Positions 8,984-16,985 of a stretch of 64,000 nt of DNA are shown one piece after another; position 1 is the stretch's first letter; every line of letters begins with the position of its first letter. The position numbers and the translations under genes are program-made. The DNA is from JBGTFE01 sp036403235 (GTDB taxonomy: Bacteria > Acidobacteriota > Blastocatellia > Pyrinomonadales > Pyrinomonadaceae), in assembly GCA_036403235.1 (NCBI GenBank), contig DASWRI010000076.1, forward strand, positions 101,594-165,593, given 5' to 3'. Under the pieces are notes generated by a model. The model had not been told where the DNA came from and ran no database searches. It saw only the letters and a list, made by a program, of their open reading frames with translations.

Positions 8984-9080
8984 CTTGGCGGAAAATAATA
9001 AGTATTGCTGAAAAGCGTTCGGCTTTCAAATTATGGAATCAAACCGAAAACCAAAAACCGAAAACCAAAAACCGAAAACG
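8931..9080. repeat. Palindrome shared by two divergent genes
   Basis: Left arm (about 8935-8970) carries TTTTCGG/TTTTTGG/TCTTTGG words; right arm (about 9041-9080) carries ACCGAAA/ACCAAAA words. The left arm encodes the N-terminus of the glycosyltransferase and the right arm that of the oxidoreductase. Confidence 0.85.
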
Positions 9081-10031
9081 GCTGTCATCGGCGTCGGCAG
9101 TCTCGGCCGGCATCACGCCAGAAATTACGCCGAGATTGCCCGCGCGGGCAATCTCGAATTTGCCGGCGTGTGCGACACGAGCGAAGAAACGGCAAGGCAA
9201 ATTGCCTCGGAAAACGATTGCGCGTATTTTACCGACTGGCGCGAGCTGCTCGATAAAACGGACGCCGTTTCAATCGTCACGCCGACCGAAACGCACGCCG
9301 AAATCGCCTGCGCTTTTCTCGAAAAAGGCGTTCACGTGCTGGTCGAAAAACCGATTGCAAGAACTTTACAGGAAGCCGATAAAATGATTGCGGCGGCCGC
9401 GAAATCGGGCGCGAAATTGATGGTCGGGCATCTCGAACGCTACAATCCGGCGATGGTCGCGCTGCGCCCGAATGTGACGAAACCGCTTTATTTCGAGATT
9501 CACCGCGTCTCGCCTTTCCCGAATCGCTCGCTTGATGTCGATGTCGTGCTCGACGTGATGATTCACGATTTGGACGCGATTCAATGGCTCGTCGGCGAGA
9601 GCGTGAAGGTTTCCGAGATTCGCGCCGTCGGGATTCCCGTAATTTCCGATAAAGTCGATGCGGCAAACGCCAGAATCGAGTTTGAAAACGGCGCGGTCGC
9701 CAACATCACGGCTTCGCGCATCGGGACGGAAAAAATTCGCAAAACGCGCTTTTATCAAACAAATTCCTACGTCGTTTTGGATTACGCGACAAAATTTGCT
9801 TCGGTGACGAGCCTTGCGCCGAACGCCATACATCCGCTGCTCGGAATTTCGATAAATCGTCTGGAAGTCGGCGATGTCGAGCCGCTTCGCGCCGAAATCG
9901 AAGCGTTTCTGGATTGTGTTTCGCGCGACGAAACGCCGCCGATTACCGCCGCCGACGGCCGCCGCGCATTGAGCCTCGCGCTCGGCGTCCTCGACAAAAT
10001 CGAAGCGCATCGAAGCCGTCTGAATGTTTAA
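9033..10031 (+). CDS. Gfo/Idh/MocA-family NAD(P)-dependent oxidoreductase
   Basis: 332 residues. An N-terminal Rossmann fold begins TAVIGVGSLGRHHARNYAEI at about residue 16 (GxGxxG variant), followed by the family EKP motif (VLVEKPIARTLQEAD near residue 107) and a C-terminal sheet domain with DVMIHDLDAIQWLVGE carrying the conserved His-Asp-Asp pattern. Members of this subtype are often found near lipid A or sugar-nucleotide genes (GnnA-like UDP-GlcNAc 3-dehydrogenase), but here nothing else supports that role. The first 14 residues (SNRKPKTENQKPKT) come from the word palindrome and are probably dispensable. Confidence 0.88.
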   Translation: MESNRKPKTENQKPKTAVIGVGSLGRHHARNYAEIARAGNLEFAGVCDTSEETARQIASENDCAYFTDWRELLDKTDAVSIVTPTETHAEIACAFLEKGVHVLVEKPIARTLQEADKMIAAAAKSGAKLMVGHLERYNPAMVALRPNVTKPLYFEIHRVSPFPNRSLDVDVVLDVMIHDLDAIQWLVGESVKVSEIRAVGIPVISDKVDAANARIEFENGAVANITASRIGTEKIRKTRFYQTNSYVVLDYATKFASVTSLAPNAIHPLLGISINRLEVGDVEPLRAEIEAFLDCVSRDETPPITAADGRRALSLALGVLDKIEAHRSRLNV

Positions 10032-10056
10032 TTTCCTTTATGAAACTCTTATTTGT

Positions 10057-10245
10057 GAACCGTTTGAAGAGTTTCGTGAACCTTAATAAAGAATTAACGA
10101 ACCGTTTGAAGAGTTTTGTGAACCTTAATTAAAGATTACGGAACTGTTTGAAGAGTTTTGTGAGCACGTTGAAGAGTTTTGTGAACACGTTGAAGAGTTC
10201 ACGGAACCTTAAACTTTAACTAAGGAACGTTAATTAGAGTTCCGT
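10057..10245. repeat. 21-nt-period tandem array 1
   Basis: Nine degenerate units of 20-22 bases, typified by GAACCGTTTGAAGAGTTTTG. Units begin at about 10057, 10078, 10099, 10120, 10140, 10162, 10183, 10203 and 10224. It fills most of the 259-base gap between the oxidoreductase and serine hydrolase genes. No spacer-repeat alternation is present, so it is not CRISPR-like. Confidence 0.85.
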
Positions 10246-10290
10246 AAAAGCGAAATTTTGTTTTGCGTTTGAATTTTCGGCGCATTATTT

Positions 10291-11418
10291 ATGAAAAACA
10301 GCGATATAAATCAGCTTTTGCAAACGCGTATCGAGGCGGGAGATTTTCCTTCGGCCGTTTATCTGGCCGCGGAAAAAGGCGAAATCGTTTTGCACGACGC
10401 GCTCGGTCTGGCGGTCGTCGAGCCCGAAAAACACGAAGCGCAAAAAGATACGATTTACGATTTGGCGAGCCTGACGAAAGCGCTCGTGACGGGTTTATTG
10501 TGCGCAAAATTGATTGAGCTGGGCGAAATCCTTTTATCCGATAAAATCGCAAAATATTTTGCCGAATTCGATACAAATGAAAAACGAGAAATAACGATTG
10601 AAAATCTGCTCGTTCACACTTCGGGATTTTCCAACTGGAAACCGTTTTATTTAAATGCGGAACGCAGAATGCAGAGAGCGGAAGTGATTTTAAGAAAAAT
10701 TATCGCCGAACCGCTGGCAAATCCGGTAAATTCAAAAGTCGTTTACAGCGATTTGAATTTTTTAATGCTCGGATTTTTGATTGAAAAGCTTTACGGCAAA
10801 TCTCTCGATAAAATTGCCGGACGAGAAATTTTCGCGCCGCTTGAGCTGCAAAATACATTTTTCAATCCGCCGAAATCTTTGCTGGAAAAAATAGCGGCGA
10901 GCGAAAAGGGAAACGAATTTGAGAAAAATACCTGTCGCGAGATGTTTCCCGAAATCCGCATTCCCGATTCCGCATTTCGCAATTACCAGATTTGGGGCGA
11001 AGTTCACGATGGCAATTGTTATTTTATGAAGGGCGTTTCCGGTCACGCCGGTCTTTTTTCGGCGGCCGGAGACGTTTTCAAAATCGCGCTTCAATTTCTG
11101 CCGCGAACGACGAAAATCTTAAAACCCGAAACGTGCGCGCTTTTTCGAAAAAATTTTACAAAGAACTTAAACGAAGCGCGCTCGATTGCCTTTCAGCTTG
11201 CCGAAACTCCGGATTCGGCGGCGGGCGCTTGCTTGTCGAATGACAGCTTCGGGCATCTCGGATTTACCGGCACGAGCCTCTGGATTGAGCCTGAAACCGA
11301 GAGGATTTTTATTCTTTTAACCAACCGCACGCACGCGCGCGAACTGCCTTTTGTTCTGCTCAATTCGACGCGCCGGAAATTTCACGCGCTTGCAACGGAA
11401 GTCTTGAACGAGTTATAA
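10291..11418 (+). CDS. Serine hydrolase, beta-lactamase/class C PBP-like
   Basis: 375 residues of the beta-lactamase-like (Pfam Beta-lactamase) fold. The nucleophile motif is SLTK within YDLASLTKALVTGLL near residue 62; the second motif is YSDLNF near 149 in place of YxN; the third appears as GFTGTSLW near 325. No signal peptide is visible (MKNSDINQLLQTRIEAGDF), so it may be cytoplasmic. Such proteins are usually esterases or D-amino-acid peptidases rather than antibiotic-resistance enzymes. Two internal stretches (about 10663-10690 and 10953-10985) look like word repeats absorbed into loops. Confidence 0.87.
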   Translation: MKNSDINQLLQTRIEAGDFPSAVYLAAEKGEIVLHDALGLAVVEPEKHEAQKDTIYDLASLTKALVTGLLCAKLIELGEILLSDKIAKYFAEFDTNEKREITIENLLVHTSGFSNWKPFYLNAERRMQRAEVILRKIIAEPLANPVNSKVVYSDLNFLMLGFLIEKLYGKSLDKIAGREIFAPLELQNTFFNPPKSLLEKIAASEKGNEFEKNTCREMFPEIRIPDSAFRNYQIWGEVHDGNCYFMKGVSGHAGLFSAAGDVFKIALQFLPRTTKILKPETCALFRKNFTKNLNEARSIAFQLAETPDSAAGACLSNDSFGHLGFTGTSLWIEPETERIFILLTNRTHARELPFVLLNSTRRKFHALATEVLNEL

Positions 11419-11434
11419 GAGAAAATTCACCGGA

Positions 11435-11570
11435 GAGCGCACAGAGATTTTTTAGCCGCGAATTACACGAATTACACTAAATAAAAGAAAAATAATTTAT
11501 GTAATTCGTGTAATTCGCGGCTAACTTCTTTCTTGAAATTCTCTATGTTTTCTGTGGTTTCTGTGTTACG
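11435..11570. repeat. Perfect 25-bp hairpin plus flanking words
   Basis: Arms 11452-11476 and 11500-11524 are perfect complements (ttagccgcgaattacacgaa... and its reverse) with a 23-base loop. Outside them, CACAGAGA and TTTCTGTGGTTTCTGTG words form a second, weaker layer. The rest of the gap to 11690 holds no other feature I recognise. Confidence 0.9.
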
Positions 11571-11690
11571 GGCAGCTTTTCGTTAAAGTTCGGCTTTTGG
11601 AACTTTACAGGCATCTAAAATCGAAATGTTTTAATCAAATTCAAGCTTTCCCCTAGAACTTAAGTAAAATGTCGGCTCGGAGAATCGAAA

Positions 11691-12935
11691 ATGAGAAAAA
11701 TCTTGTTTGTTTTGGTGTGTTTAGCTCTTTTGGGGATTTCAGTTTTTGCTCAATCAACCCGCGATACGCGCCCGCGCGTCGTTGTCGGCCCGACTCCGCC
11801 GACTTTGAAAAACGATTCTTCGAAAACGAATCAATCCAAACAAGCGCCCGTTTTAATCGATACTTCGAAATCCACGAATCAGACCAAAAAGGAAGAGAAA
11901 ATCGAAGACGTTCCGGCCGAAGACGACAACGAGGAAATCAAAATCGAAACAAATCTGATAACGATTCCGGTTTCGGTGCTCGACCGCGACGGCCGGTTTA
12001 TTTCCGGTTTGCAGGAAAAGGATTTTCAGATTTTCGAAAACGGCGTTCAGCAGAAAATCGACTATTTCGCCAGCGTCGAGCAGCCTTTCACGGTCGTTCT
12101 GCTAATCGACGTCAGTCCTTCGACGCAGTATCGGATTGAAGAAATTCAGGACGCGGCAATCGCTTTTGTCAATCAATTGCGCGCCAATGATAAGGTCGTC
12201 GTCGTTTCGTTCGACGAGCGCGTGCACGTTTTGAGTCCGGTGACGAACAACCGGAACGTTTTGCGAAACGCTATCAGGCAGGCGAGCTTCGGCGACGGAA
12301 CGAGTCTTTACGAAGCGGTCGATTATACAATCCGTCAGCAGCTCAGATTAATTCAGGGACGCAAAGCGGTCGTGCTTTTTACCGACGGCGTCGACACTAC
12401 TTCGCAACGCGCGAGCTACCAGAGCACCGTCCGCGACGTCGAAGAAGTCGACGCGCTCTTTTACCCGATTCGCTATGACACGTTCAGCGATATGGGCGGA
12501 GGTGGCGGCGGTTCAAATTATCCGTATCCGCGTAATCGTCGTCGCGGAGGCGGCGGAGGCGGCGGACTCGGCGGCGTCTTGGGCGATATTTTGGGCGGAA
12601 TCGTCATCGGCGGCGGAAATGTTCCGATTGGCGGCGGAGGCGGTACGAGCGCGGGCGGAACGCGTCAGGATTATGAAACGGGCAAAAGATATCTGGAAAC
12701 GCTCGCGCGCAACAGCGGAGGCCGAAGTTTTGAAGCGCGCAATGATTTGACCGCGGCTTTCAACGGAATCGCCGAAGAGCTTCGCCGCCAGTATTCAATC
12801 GGATATTATCCCGACAAAATCGGGCAAAAAGGCGACCGGAAACAAATTCGCGTCCGCGTCATGCGCGCCAATCTGGTCGTCCGCGCCAAAAACAGCTACA
12901 TCGTCGGCGAAAACGACAAGTTTGCGGGAAAGTGA
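11691..12935 (+). CDS. Secreted VWFA-related Acidobacterial-domain protein, paralogue 1
   Basis: 414 residues with a signal peptide (MRKILFVLVCLALLGISVFAQ) and so periplasmic or exported. A Pro/Lys-rich spacer follows, then the domain start ITIPVSVLDRDGRFISGL near residue 90, the MIDAS-type DVSPST near 145, and AVVLFTDGVD near 232. Residues about 268-325 are an extraordinary glycine-rich insert (GGGGGGS, RRRGGGGGGGLGG, GGGGG) before the terminal helix and SIGYYPDKIGQKG strand. This domain is an Acidobacteria hallmark of unknown function, presumably metal-dependent adhesion. GGAG lies about 10 bases before ATG. The next gene is a paralogue. Confidence 0.9.
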   Translation: MRKILFVLVCLALLGISVFAQSTRDTRPRVVVGPTPPTLKNDSSKTNQSKQAPVLIDTSKSTNQTKKEEKIEDVPAEDDNEEIKIETNLITIPVSVLDRDGRFISGLQEKDFQIFENGVQQKIDYFASVEQPFTVVLLIDVSPSTQYRIEEIQDAAIAFVNQLRANDKVVVVSFDERVHVLSPVTNNRNVLRNAIRQASFGDGTSLYEAVDYTIRQQLRLIQGRKAVVLFTDGVDTTSQRASYQSTVRDVEEVDALFYPIRYDTFSDMGGGGGGSNYPYPRNRRRGGGGGGGLGGVLGDILGGIVIGGGNVPIGGGGGTSAGGTRQDYETGKRYLETLARNSGGRSFEARNDLTAAFNGIAEELRRQYSIGYYPDKIGQKGDRKQIRVRVMRANLVVRAKNSYIVGENDKFAGK

Positions 12936-12939
12936 TAAA

Positions 12940-13010
12940 ACAGTTAAAAGTGAAAGGTAAAAACTAATTTCTTTTACCTTTCACTTTTCAGTTCTTAGTT
13001 CTCACTTTTC
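12940..13010. repeat. Heptamer-word palindrome (AGTGAAA)
   Basis: AGTTAAAAGTGAAAGGTAAAA on the left pairs with TTTTACCTTTCACTTTTCAG on the right, between the two VWFA genes. Confidence 0.8.
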
Positions 13011-13073
13011 TTTCGCCGTTGCATCTTTTCTGACAGGACGCGGCATCATATAATCGAAAACCGAGGTGCCCGA

Positions 13074-14249
13074 ATGAAAAAATCCATAATTGCCGTTTGT
13101 CTGGCAATTTTTCTCCTGAGTTTTACAACCAGTTTCGCTCAATCGCGCAAGGTGACGCCGAATTCTTCGACCGACACCGGCAAGGTCAACAAGCGCCCCG
13201 ACCCAACACCGACTCCGCTTCCGAAAGCCGAAAATGCCGAAACTTCAATCGCCGAAAATCAAGCTGACGCGACGGCCGAAGTCGATAACGAAGAGCTCAA
13301 AGTCGCGACGGAAATCGTCAATATTCCCGTAAAAATTTCCGACCGGCAGGGCAGGTTCGTGGGCGGATTGGCGCAGGAGAATTTTAAGATTTTCGAAGAT
13401 GGCGTCGAACAGCAAATCGAATATTTTTCCAACGAGCAGCAGCCTTTCACAGTCGCGCTCGTCCTGGACATGAGCTACTCGACCAAATTTAAAATCGCCG
13501 AGATTCAGGATGCGGCGCTCAATTTTATCAGCCAGCTGCGACCGAACGACAAGGTGATGGTCGTTTCCTTCGACGCCGTGACGCACATTCACTGCGAGCC
13601 GACCAGCGACCGCCAGATTTTGCAGCGAGCCGTTAAAGCCACAAAAATCGATTACGGAACGAGTCTCTATGAAACAATCGATTTTGTTTTGAATCAAAAA
13701 CTGAAAAAGATTACCGGAAGAAAAGCCATCGTGCTTTTTACCGACGGCGTCGATACGAGCAGCGAAAAAGCGCAGGATTGGACAAACATCAGGGACATTA
13801 ACGAATCCGACGTGCTTGTCTACCCGATTCAATACGACACTTTCGCCGAAGTACAGGCGATGAAAAACAAGCCGATTATCCAGCAGCCGAGCCCGATTCC
13901 TTCAAAAACAAAAAGCCCGTTTCCGTTTCCCATTCCAACGAGCGGCATCGGTACGGCCGACGCCAAAGGGACGACGGCAGAGGATTACCGGAAAGCCGGA
14001 GAATATCTGGACGAGATGGCGGTGCGCAGCGGCGGGCGCATTTATCAAGCGAGCACGGGCGCAAATCTTATCACCGCGTTTTCGAAAATCGCCGCCGAGC
14101 TGCGCGAATACTACAGCATCGGCTATTATCCGAAAGACGAATCGAAAAACGGGAAAAATCACAAAATAAAAGTAAAAGTCGATAAGGAAGGTTTGGTTGT
14201 CAGGGCCAAAGACAGCTACACGGTCAGGAAAAAGGAAAGCAAAAAGTGA
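13074..14249 (+). CDS. Secreted VWFA-related Acidobacterial-domain protein, paralogue 2
   Basis: 391 residues, collinear with the preceding protein: signal peptide (MKKSIIAVCLAIFLLSFTTSFAQ), Pro/Thr spacer, IPVKISDRQGRFVGGL domain start, MIDAS-type DMSYST near residue 137, IVLFTDGVDTS near 220, terminal YYSIGYYPKD. Where paralogue 1 has a glycine-rich insert this one has a proline-rich one (QQPSPIPSKTKSPFPFPIP). GAGGTG lies about eight bases before ATG. The pair arose by tandem duplication and the inserts then diverged completely, which suggests the insert is a surface-exposed linker under loose constraint. Confidence 0.9.
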   Translation: MKKSIIAVCLAIFLLSFTTSFAQSRKVTPNSSTDTGKVNKRPDPTPTPLPKAENAETSIAENQADATAEVDNEELKVATEIVNIPVKISDRQGRFVGGLAQENFKIFEDGVEQQIEYFSNEQQPFTVALVLDMSYSTKFKIAEIQDAALNFISQLRPNDKVMVVSFDAVTHIHCEPTSDRQILQRAVKATKIDYGTSLYETIDFVLNQKLKKITGRKAIVLFTDGVDTSSEKAQDWTNIRDINESDVLVYPIQYDTFAEVQAMKNKPIIQQPSPIPSKTKSPFPFPIPTSGIGTADAKGTTAEDYRKAGEYLDEMAVRSGGRIYQASTGANLITAFSKIAAELREYYSIGYYPKDESKNGKNHKIKVKVDKEGLVVRAKDSYTVRKKESKK

Positions 14250-14267
14250 ATTAAAAAGTAAAGATGC

Positions 14268-14315
14268 AAAAGCCGTTGGATTAAACTCGAATGATAATCC
14301 AGCGGCTTTTTAATT
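14268..14315. terminator. Rho-independent terminator between convergent genes
   Basis: AAAAGCCGTTGGATTA pairs with TAATCCAGCGGCTTTTT and runs into T-rich sequence. It serves the VWFA gene and may work from the opposite side for glgC. Confidence 0.85.
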
Positions 14316-14335
14316 TTGCATTTTTACTTTTGTCG

Positions 14336-15631
14336 TTAAACCACCGTTCCGTCGGCGACGGTCGCGTTTTTGGGGACGATGATGATGCCTTCGCGGATGT
14401 AGAAACAGCCGTTTTCGCCGTCGGCGTTTTCGACGTTGTTGCGGTTGACGAGATGCACGTTTTTGCCGATGCGCGCGTTTTTGTCGACGATTGCGCGGCG
14501 GATGACCGAGCCTTCGCCGATTCCGATGTGCGGTTTTGAGTTTGCCAGATTCGATTTTAAATCTTCAAACGATTCGAAATAATCCGCGCCCATAATAATC
14601 GAATTTTCGATTATCGTGCCTTCGTCAATCCGGCTGCGCAAACCGATTATCGAATTTCGCGCCATCACGCCGTTTAAGATGCAGCCCTCGCTAATCATCG
14701 AAGTATTGATGTCGCAGCCGTGAATTTTCGACGGCGGCAGATAGCGGCTGCGCGTGTAAATCGGCGCTTCCGTGTCGAAAAAATTAAATTTCGGCAAAGG
14801 CGAAGCCAAATCGAGATTGGCCTCGTAAAAAGCGCGAATCGTTCCGATGTCTTCCCAGTAACCGTTAAAAAGATGCGCCTGCACGTTCAGATTTTCTATC
14901 GCCGTCGGTATAATATCGCGCCCGAAATCGATTGATGAATCGTCGTTTTTCAAAAGCTCGACGAGCCGCCGGTAATTAAAAACATAAATTCCCATCGAAG
15001 CCAGAAACGGGCGCGTTTCGCTTTCTTCAGGCGATAACCCAAACTGTGTCGTGTCGACGCGCATCTGTTCGAGCGCCTCGCCCGTCGGCTTTTCCTTAAA
15101 TTCGATGATTCGCCCGTCGCCTTCGGTTTTCAAAAGTCCGAAGCCCTCGGCTTCCTCGCGGCGCGAAGGAATTACGGAAATCGTCACGTCGGCGTTTGTT
15201 TCAAAATGACGCTGCAAAAACTCCTCGTAATCCATCCGGTAAAGATGGTCGCCCGAAAGAATCAAAAGCGTCTCGACGTTCCAGTCGCGCAAATGCGGCA
15301 AAATCTGCCGGACGGCGTCGGCCGTTCCCTGAAACCAGTCGGGGCTGTCCTTGCGCTGTTCGGCGGCGAGAACTTCGACAAAGCCGCTCGAAAAATTTGA
15401 AAAGCGGTATGTTCGCGAAATGTGCCGGTTGAGCGAGGCCGAATTATATTGCGTCAAAATAAAAATCTGCGTCACGTTCGAGTTGATGCAGTTCGAAATC
15501 GGAACGTCAATCAGGCGATATTTTCCGCCGAGCGGCACGGCCGGCTTCGAGCGCTCTCTGGTTAAAGGAAAAAGTCTTGTGCCCGCGCCGCCGCCTAAAA
15601 TTACAGCCGTTACATTTTCATATTGACTCAT
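14336..15631 (-). CDS. glgC: Glucose-1-phosphate adenylyltransferase
   Basis: Makes ADP-glucose from ATP and glucose-1-phosphate, the committed step of bacterial glycogen synthesis. The N-terminus VILGGGAGTRLFPLTRERSK is the nucleotidyltransferase signature, followed by KPAVPLGGKYRLID; the substrate-binding FKEKPTGEALEQM lies near residue 190 and a left-handed beta-helix regulatory domain fills the C-terminal third (hexapeptide-like ISEGCILNGVMARNSIIGL). 431 residues is normal. ATG at 15631 (MSQYENV) is preferred to the frame start at 15655. The partner glycogen synthase is not in the window. Confidence 0.95.
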   Translation of the reverse strand: MSQYENVTAVILGGGAGTRLFPLTRERSKPAVPLGGKYRLIDVPISNCINSNVTQIFILTQYNSASLNRHISRTYRFSNFSSGFVEVLAAEQRKDSPDWFQGTADAVRQILPHLRDWNVETLLILSGDHLYRMDYEEFLQRHFETNADVTISVIPSRREEAEGFGLLKTEGDGRIIEFKEKPTGEALEQMRVDTTQFGLSPEESETRPFLASMGIYVFNYRRLVELLKNDDSSIDFGRDIIPTAIENLNVQAHLFNGYWEDIGTIRAFYEANLDLASPLPKFNFFDTEAPIYTRSRYLPPSKIHGCDINTSMISEGCILNGVMARNSIIGLRSRIDEGTIIENSIIMGADYFESFEDLKSNLANSKPHIGIGEGSVIRRAIVDKNARIGKNVHLVNRNNVENADGENGCFYIREGIIIVPKNATVADGTVV

Positions 15632-15737
15632 AGCTTTAATAAATAAGTACTTCACTTTAACTTTCTGTTTTCAAAAACTTACATTTGTAGAATAGCTTTT
15701 GTTTTCGGCTAATTTCAAGACTGTTTTTCCAATTGCT

Positions 15738-15766
15738 TTGACTTTTACCGTCAGGCGCGATATATT
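15738..15766 (+). promoter_or_regulatory. Sigma70-type promoter of the B12 uptake operon
   Basis: TTGACT at 15738-15743, a 17-base spacer, TATATT at 15761-15766. It lies about 60 bases before the riboswitch core, the expected place for transcription to begin. Confidence 0.75.
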
Positions 15767-15819
15767 CCGTTTCATTCTTCGGAAAATTTTATCGAGCGTT
15801 TTTCCGCAAGATGTTCTTT

Positions 15820-15935
15820 TTCAGACTAAAATGCTTTACGGACGGGAAAGCGGGTGAAAATCCCGCACGGTCGCGCCACAGTGAAGAGATTTTAAAATCT
15901 CGAAGTCTGGTAACCAGCCTAAAAGTTTTTTTAGC
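15820..15935 (+). ncRNA. Cobalamin riboswitch 1 (upstream of btuF)
   Basis: The conserved B12-aptamer core is plain at 15844-15884 (GGGAAAGCGGGTGAAAATCC followed by CGCACGGTCGCGCCACAGTGA), and the downstream AGTCTGGTAACCAGCC at 15904-15919 matches the AGYCAGGA-ACCTGCC element. A 7-bp hairpin at 16016-16022/16034-16040 ends directly against the purine-rich AAAGGCAGGA ribosome site at 16041-16050, so control by hiding the ribosome site is likely. The 427-base gap before btuF holds the promoter, this aptamer and that hairpin. Confidence 0.93.
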
Positions 15936-16058
15936 CGAAACGGTCTCGCGTCAAGACGTTTGGTTAAGTTGGGTCATTTCTGTTTTCTCTTTTTGGAAAG
16001 AAAAGTCCTGTTTAGCTTGTCTCCGGCGTTTGCAGACAAGAAAGGCAGGATTTTTATT

Positions 16059-16985
16059 TTGGAAAAATACCACAGACATTTTATTTTTCGATTTGGCGCG
16101 CAAGCGCTGATTATGATTTGCGTTTTGACGCTTTTGGCCGGCTGCAAAAGCGAAACTCAGCAGGCGAAATCCGCAACGCAGACGCGCGAAATCATCGACG
16201 ATTTAGGCCGGCACGTAAAAATTCCACTGCAAATCGAGCGCGCCGTTTCTTTAGCGCCGAATCTGACCGAAATCGTTTTCGCAGTCGGCGCGGGCGATAA
16301 ATTAGTCGGCGTGACGAGCTTTTGCAATTACCCGGAGGAAGCGAAAAATATTCGTAAAGTCGGCGACACGATGGCGCCGAACATCGAAAACATTATCGCC
16401 TTAAAGCCGAATATCGTGCTCGTTTCGACCGCTTCGCAGATTGAAAATTTTACAAAAACGCTCGACGAGCAGGGAATCGTTTATTTTGTCACAAACCCGC
16501 AAAACCTGGACGGAATTTATAAAAGCATCGAAACGGTCGGCGAGATTTTCGGCCGCGCCGACCGTGCCGCCGAGACGGTCGAAAATTTAAAAAAACGAGT
16601 CGCCGCCGTCGAAGCAAAAACCGCCAAAGCCGAGCGCATCAGGACGTTTGTGCAGATTGACCGCGAATCGCTTTACACCGTCGGGAAAGATTCTTTTATC
16701 ACCGATTTAATCGGCCGCGCGGGCGGCGTCTCGGTGACCAACGATTTGACGACCGCTTACCCTAAACTCAGCAAGGAAACGGCTTTTGCCTTAAATCCGG
16801 ACGCGGTAATTTTGTCGGAAAGCGCCGACAATCAAACGCCGAACGACGTCTTTCGAGATTCTCCGGCCGTGAAAAACGCCAAAGTTTTCAAGATAAACGC
16901 CGATATACTTTCGCGTCCCGCGCCGCGCATCGTCGATGCCCTAGAGCAGATTGCGCGCGCTTTGCATCCTGAAAGTTTTAAGTGA
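16059..16985 (+). CDS. btuF: Cobalamin ABC transporter substrate-binding lipoprotein
   Basis: Periplasmic BtuF/FepB-type binding protein feeding B12 to BtuCD. Reading from the TTG at 16059 gives a positively charged n-region (KYHRHFIFR), a hydrophobic core and lipobox LLAGC with Cys at residue 29. That start has AAAGGCAGGA eight bases upstream, so it is preferred over the frame start at 15960, which lies in the riboswitch leader. The mature protein has the two-lobe signature: RAVSLAPNLTEIVFAVGAGDKLVGV near residues 65-85 and the P..N...I..LKPN..L pattern (APNIENIIALKPNIVLV). The stop overlaps the next start (GTGA). Confidence 0.92.
   Translation: MEKYHRHFIFRFGAQALIMICVLTLLAGCKSETQQAKSATQTREIIDDLGRHVKIPLQIERAVSLAPNLTEIVFAVGAGDKLVGVTSFCNYPEEAKNIRKVGDTMAPNIENIIALKPNIVLVSTASQIENFTKTLDEQGIVYFVTNPQNLDGIYKSIETVGEIFGRADRAAETVENLKKRVAAVEAKTAKAERIRTFVQIDRESLYTVGKDSFITDLIGRAGGVSVTNDLTTAYPKLSKETAFALNPDAVILSESADNQTPNDVFRDSPAVKNAKVFKINADILSRPAPRIVDALEQIARALHPESFK

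Noticed and set aside
10057..10245. CRISPR array
   Set aside because: Units follow each other with no unique spacers and no cas genes are present; the same holds for 59244-59455.
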